The position numbers were made by a program, and so were the translations under genes. Below, piece by piece: positions 62,003 through 64,000 of a stretch of DNA of 64,000 bases. Origin of the DNA: DASSFG01 sp035550375 (GTDB taxonomy: Bacteria; Planctomycetota; Planctomycetia; Pirellulales; JAICIG01); the NCBI GenBank assembly GCA_035550375.1, contig DASZPH010000037.1, forward strand, positions 24,458-88,457, in the 5' to 3' direction. Position 1 is the stretch's first letter. Each line of letters begins with the position of its first letter. The notes beneath the pieces were generated by a model that saw only the letters and a list, made by a program, of their open reading frames with translations, did not search any database and had not been told where the DNA came from.

Positions 62003-62032
62003 AAAAAAACCCTGGGGCCGGCGGCCTCAGGG
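62003..62032 (-). terminator. Attenuator terminator upstream of cimA
   Basis: CCCTGAGGCC (plus-strand 62023-62032, read on the minus strand) pairs with GGCCCCAGGG (plus 62010-62019) through 9 of 10 bases around a 3-base loop. Seven T residues (plus 62003-62009) follow. It is a classical intrinsic terminator about 50 bases before the cimA start, in the untranslated leader, so it can only function as a regulated attenuator for cimA. Confidence 0.85.
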
Positions 62033-62063
62033 TTCACAGTTCGCGATCAAGCGGTCAGTGCCC

Positions 62064-62168
62064 CTAAGGCCGGTTCTCCCTAATAATAATCGTCGCAATA
62101 ATCGCCACGCCGGGCGCAACCAGGCGCCCAGCGGAAAGGCAAATCGAACTGGCGAAAGCGACGTTCAT
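62064..62168 (-). CDS. Isoleucine-rich leader peptide of cimA
   Basis: A 34-residue peptide starting at ATG 62168. Residues 1-20 read MNVAFASSICLSAGRLVAPG, and residues 21-30 read VAIIATIIIR. Five Ile codons (all ATT) are at positions 23, 24, 27, 28 and 29, with Val at 21. The TAG stop (62066-62064) is inside the antiterminator arm. This is the structure of ilv/leu leader peptides; the concentrated Ile codons fit the citramalate pathway downstream. A short AGG at spacing 4 is the only ribosome binding sequence. The peptide itself is not expected to have a function once made. Confidence 0.8.
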   Translation of the reverse strand: MNVAFASSICLSAGRLVAPGVAIIATIIIRENRP

Positions 62169-62199
62169 AGGCCTATCGAGCACGTTTAGTTCAATAGCA

Positions 62200-62228
62200 A
62201 GAATAGGGCGGCAAAACCGTCATGTCAA
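62200..62228 (-). promoter_or_regulatory. cimA leader promoter
   Basis: On the minus strand TTGACA (62228-62223), 17 bases, TATTCT (62205-62200): a perfect -35, a good -10 and ideal spacing. The predicted start near 62193 leaves about 25 bases before the leader ATG. It is the best sigma-70-type promoter found in the window. Confidence 0.8.
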
Positions 62229-62307
62229 CCGCTTCGGCGGCGGGGCGTTGGGACACTACCCGGCCCGCAGCGGACTTGCACCTCCTAGATGACAAACATG
62301 CCTAGCA

Positions 62308-62343
62308 AACAAAAAGCCCGGACCAGTAATCACTGGCCGGGCT
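62308..62343 (-). terminator. Terminator for the LRR gene transcript
   Basis: AGCCCGG-A-CCAGT (62315-62327) pairs with ACTGG-C-CGGGCT (62332-62343) with a one-base bulge and a 4-base loop. On the minus strand it is followed by TTTTTGTTTGC. It lies 264 bases after the stop of the LRR gene at 62607, and just before the cimA promoter, so it insulates the attenuator from upstream transcription. Confidence 0.8.
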
Positions 62344-62491
62344 TCCCTTTTGGCTCGGTTTGTCACGACCAGAGCCGATCAGTGTGCGCACGTCGGGCGC
62401 CCTGATCGTGACGCCTGAATTATCTGGCCACGAGGCTTGGGTGTCAATATCCCACCAGCCGCCCCGCCGAGGCTTTGCTACGCAATTGCCC

Positions 62492-62526
62492 GTTGTAACG
62501 CAATTCAGAAAGTTGTAACGCAATTC
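62492..62526. repeat. Tandem 15-bp direct repeats, 20-bp period
   Basis: GTTGTAACGCAATTC occurs twice, at 62492-62506 and 62512-62526, 20 bp apart. A partial third copy (TACGCAATTG, near 62479-62488) lies 18 bp before. The unit contains TTG...CAA, weakly palindromic. Two exact turns of helix between copies suggest regulator binding. The surrounding 62346-62606 otherwise shows no gene; the open frame at 62302-62568 runs across the terminator and is rejected. Confidence 0.5.
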
Positions 62527-62606
62527 GTTTTCGTGCGGGTTGGCACGAGACTGATGGCCATCAACCACGGCATCGTTTTCAGGGTGAACTGAGGGCGGGG
62601 CATAGG

Positions 62607-63191
62607 TCAGGGAGATGCGTCGGTTTCGTCGTCGTCGGCCATCTGTTCCGCTGTTAGATCCTCAAACACACCGAACACGACCTGACATTGCGGCATCGAG
62701 GCTAATAGCCGCTCTACAGCCGCCTGATCCGTGAATCCGTTGTCCATGACATGAAGCTGCCTCAGCCCATTTATGGCAGCCAATGCCTCCAGGCCACGAA
62801 TCGAAATAAGGTTGCTCTTCAGGCTCAGCGATTTGAGGTTTCTCAGCCGTGACAATCGAGCCACGCCCTTGTCCGAGACTCTGCCAGCCACGTCGATTCT
62901 TTGGATTTCTGGGCAGTCGTCAAACACCGCAAGCTGGTCGTCGTTCGTAACGGCGATGTAGGCGGCCTCGATATCATCGCCCAGCAAACGATGTAACAAA
63001 CTTGGCTCGGCGGTTCTCATACGGAAGAACGCGTCATCCTTGGCATAGTAGACGTTGCCCCCCATCGCCTCAATTCTCGCCTCAAATCGAGCCCGCCGGT
63101 GAGCGCGATTGGCATAAACGGCGAGCAACGTGGCCATGCCGCCAAGCGTGATTAAGATCAACCTCAAGCTGAACTGAAACCGTCGGCTCAT
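62607..63191 (-). CDS. Membrane-anchored LRR protein
   Basis: The 194-residue protein starts with the planctomycete pattern RRFQFSLRLILITLGGMATLLAVYANRAHRRAR, a single membrane helix followed by arginines. Leucine-rich units come next (VARLSRLRNLKSLSLKSNLISI, LEALAAINGLRQLHVMDNGFTD). It ends with an acidic tail (DLTAEQMADDDETDASP). The LRR segment is shorter than in the lipoprotein at 15321. Its transcript should end at 62308-62343. Function is probably protein binding outside the membrane. Confidence 0.8.
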   Translation of the reverse strand: MSRRFQFSLRLILITLGGMATLLAVYANRAHRRARFEARIEAMGGNVYYAKDDAFFRMRTAEPSLLHRLLGDDIEAAYIAVTNDDQLAVFDDCPEIQRIDVAGRVSDKGVARLSRLRNLKSLSLKSNLISIRGLEALAAINGLRQLHVMDNGFTDQAAVERLLASMPQCQVVFGVFEDLTAEQMADDDETDASP

Positions 63192-63231
63192 AGGGGCGTT
63201 TCACGGGACCATTAGACAGATGGCGCTCGGG

Positions 63232-63567
63232 TTATTTCCGGTCTAAAACGCGGCGAAGCTCCTTTTCCTGCTCCTGCCAAAAAACCAGTTCCTGCCGAGC
63301 CTTGGTCTTCGCTTCGACCGACCACGCTTTCGTACCGGCCTTGCGGGCCCTGTCGGCAAGCGTGTCGAAATAGTTGGTTAGGTAGTTGACGATCGCTTGC
63401 TGCTCTTCAATGCGCCGTTTCTCCTCGCGATTGACGACATCCTCGACTTCGGCCACACGTCGGATTTCGTCGCGACGGTACTGCCACTGGGTGCCTTCAA
63501 AGAAAGCGGCAGCGACCACAAAGGCAAAGAACAATGCGCCGAGGGTGAACCGAATGCGTCGTTTCAT
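63232..63567 (-). CDS. Small membrane-anchored coiled-coil protein
   Basis: The 111-residue product starts with MKRRIRFTLGALFFAFVVAAAFFEGTQWQYRRDEI, which is a single membrane helix. A charged helix of heptad character then occupies about residues 40-105 (VNREEKRRIEEQQAIVNYLT, ARKAGTKAWSVEAKTKARQE). No family is recognised. The start at 63567 is chosen because it begins the membrane helix; the longer frame to 63675 is unlike it. It lies upstream of the LRR gene on the same strand (40-base gap) and may be in the same operon. Confidence 0.65.
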   Translation of the reverse strand: MKRRIRFTLGALFFAFVVAAAFFEGTQWQYRRDEIRRVAEVEDVVNREEKRRIEEQQAIVNYLTNYFDTLADRARKAGTKAWSVEAKTKARQELVFWQEQEKELRRVLDRK

Positions 63568-63830
63568 GGTGGCAAGCTCCAGCCCCGCATGTCCATTAGA
63601 CCGCGCCAGAGCGGCGGGGCAAAGCTGACGTCTGTTCGGCCTCTGCGGCGCATGACGAATGATCGACTGTCGCATTTATTAGAGGCGGCGTGCGCCCAGT
63701 CCCTGCAAATTGACCATCACCACACGAAGTCCAACGGGATAGCCATCCGCACAAACCCGTCGACCCAGGTCTATGAACTCGTCTGCCTTGTGGTATTCTG
63801 CCTTGCAGACCAGAGCGCGCCACTAATGAG
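63568..63830. other. Intergenic region
   Basis: About 260 bases with no supported gene. A TATTCT (63794-63799) is a possible -10 on the plus strand ahead of the terminator at 63831, but no -35 matches. It separates the minus-strand coiled-coil gene from the hairpins and intron-like sequence at the window end. Confidence 0.3.
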
Positions 63831-63858
63831 AACCGCGGCAAACCAGCCGCGGTTTTTT
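63831..63858 (+). terminator. Intrinsic terminator, plus strand
   Basis: AACCGCGGC (63831-63839) pairs perfectly with GCCGCGGTT (63846-63854) around a 6-base loop and runs into TTTTTT. No plus-strand gene was found to end here within the window, so the transcript may come from a short non-coding RNA or a lost gene. Confidence 0.75.
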
Positions 63859-63865
63859 CATGCGC

Positions 63866-63901
63866 GCGTCAGGCATGACGCGGCAGCGTCATGCCTGACG
63901 C
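63866..63901. repeat. Perfect 15-bp inverted repeat
   Basis: GCGTCAGGCATGACG (63866-63880) and CGTCATGCCTGACGC (63887-63901) are exact complements around CGGCAG. It sits between the plus-strand terminator and the intron-like sequence. Group IIC introns often insert just beyond such stem-loops, so this may be the target hairpin. Confidence 0.7.
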
Positions 63902-63914
63902 TGTCAACCGGCAA

Positions 63915-64000
63915 GCAAAAGCGAGCCGGGAATTGACTGGCCGGGTGAAAGTCCCGGTGGAGGCTCTGATGACGGGAACTCCTAGCCGAACTGTAAGGGT
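63915..64000 (+). mobile_element. Probable 5' part of a group II intron
   Basis: From about 63915 the sequence reads AGCAAAAGCGAGCCGGGAAT, then GGCCGGGTGAAAGTCCCGG and GACGGGAACTCCTAGCCG. The G-T-G-A-A-A-G-T-C-C-C block with its CCGGG/CCCGG stem and the GGGAACTCCTAGCC block are the pattern of bacterial group II intron domain I. The 5' boundary GUGYG is not exact (AAGCG), so the end may be shifted or eroded. The rest, including any reverse transcriptase gene, lies outside the window. Confidence 0.5.

Larger units (their letters stand above)
62003..62228 (-). promoter_or_regulatory. Isoleucine-responsive transcription attenuator of cimA
   Basis: Read in order on the minus strand: promoter (62228-62200), start near 62193, a 34-codon leader (62168-62064), the antiterminator arm GGCCTTAGGG (62071-62062), which contains the leader stop codon, the terminator arm CCCTGAGGCC (62032-62023), and the partner GGCCCCAGGG (62019-62010) with U7. 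Arm 2 pairs with arm 3 at 10 of 10 positions (one G-U); arm 3 pairs with arm 4 at 9 of 10. The pairings exclude each other. Inside the leader, GGGCGC and GCGCCC form a small hairpin. With enough charged tRNA-Ile the ribosome would reach the stop, cover arm 2 and allow termination; stalling at the Ile codons frees arm 2 and gives read-through. Confidence 0.8.

Noticed and set aside
62302..62568. 88-codon minus-strand frame
   Set aside because: It spans the terminator at 62308-62343 and the direct repeats, and its protein has no recognisable pattern.

Overview
The window looks like part of a Planctomycetes chromosome, most likely from a Pirellulales-type lineage. The base composition is high-GC and the genes are long with plain housekeeping codon use. 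The diagnostic content is the family mix: two DUF1501 TAT-exported proteins, a cytochrome-c/DUF1549/LamG/DUF1553 (PSD1-type) giant, a TIGR03009-like protein, a DUF1559 pseudopilin-like protein with the H-X9-DG signature, a kinase/SUMF1/WD40 fusion, a LEPRxLL-type exported giant, and small leucine-rich-repeat proteins. I recognise no rRNA, tRNA or CRISPR array. Family assignments come from reading motifs, not from database searches.

Layout. 1-3838 is an origin-type replication block: dnaN (5' end cut off by the window), a DciA-like DUF721 gene where recF often sits, and gyrB. 4066-6258 is groES-groL on the minus strand, closed by a clear intrinsic terminator. 6.6-16.6 kb carries a HEAT-like membrane protein, a TrhA/hemolysin-III protein, serS, an NHL beta-propeller, an AI-2E transporter, a pseudopilin-like protein and an LRR lipoprotein. 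It ends with a nucleoside phosphorylase-(broken DinB)-GNAT cluster. 17.5-25.4 kb has a haem-motif prenyltransferase-like protein, a MIP18/DUF59 protein, an RND efflux permease, zinc-ribbon and membrane small proteins, and an SPFH-RHH pair. 25.5-28.4 kb is a BlaI repressor plus an M56 peptidase that continues into a complete RND-type periplasmic adaptor, an unusual one-polypeptide fusion. 28.5-38.6 kb holds secreted TolB-like proteins, a flavodoxin, a leucyl aminopeptidase, an MFS transporter, the kinase/SUMF1/WD40 giant and a pentapeptide protein. 38.7-45.1 kb is one 2068-residue surface protein with 15 WGDG repeats. 45.2-55.2 kb is the planctomycete exported-protein zone: a solitary DUF1501, a polytopic glycosyltransferase-like protein, a TIGR03009-like protein, then a GntR-PSD1-DUF1501 operon. 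55.2-56.2 kb is an ArsR-SdpI pair, followed by valS, a Uma2 protein and cimA (citramalate synthase).

The most informative non-coding find lies upstream of cimA (61952-62228, minus strand). It has a TTGACA-N17-TATTCT promoter and a 34-codon leader peptide with five isoleucine codons within seven, followed by mutually exclusive antiterminator and terminator hairpins ending in seven U. This is the architecture of a ribosome-mediated transcription attenuator. It fits the pathway, because citramalate synthase opens a route to isoleucine. Two further self-regulation circuits can be read directly: twin palindromes 21 bp apart upstream of the GntR gene, and a TTAGAT/ATCTAA palindrome overlapping the promoter of the ArsR-SdpI pair.

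The right edge (from about 63.92 kb) enters what looks like the 5' part of a group II intron, just after a perfect 15-bp hairpin. Several short hairpin repeats recur between genes, and two gene ends (the aminopeptidase and cimA) run into a repeat or an opposing gene.
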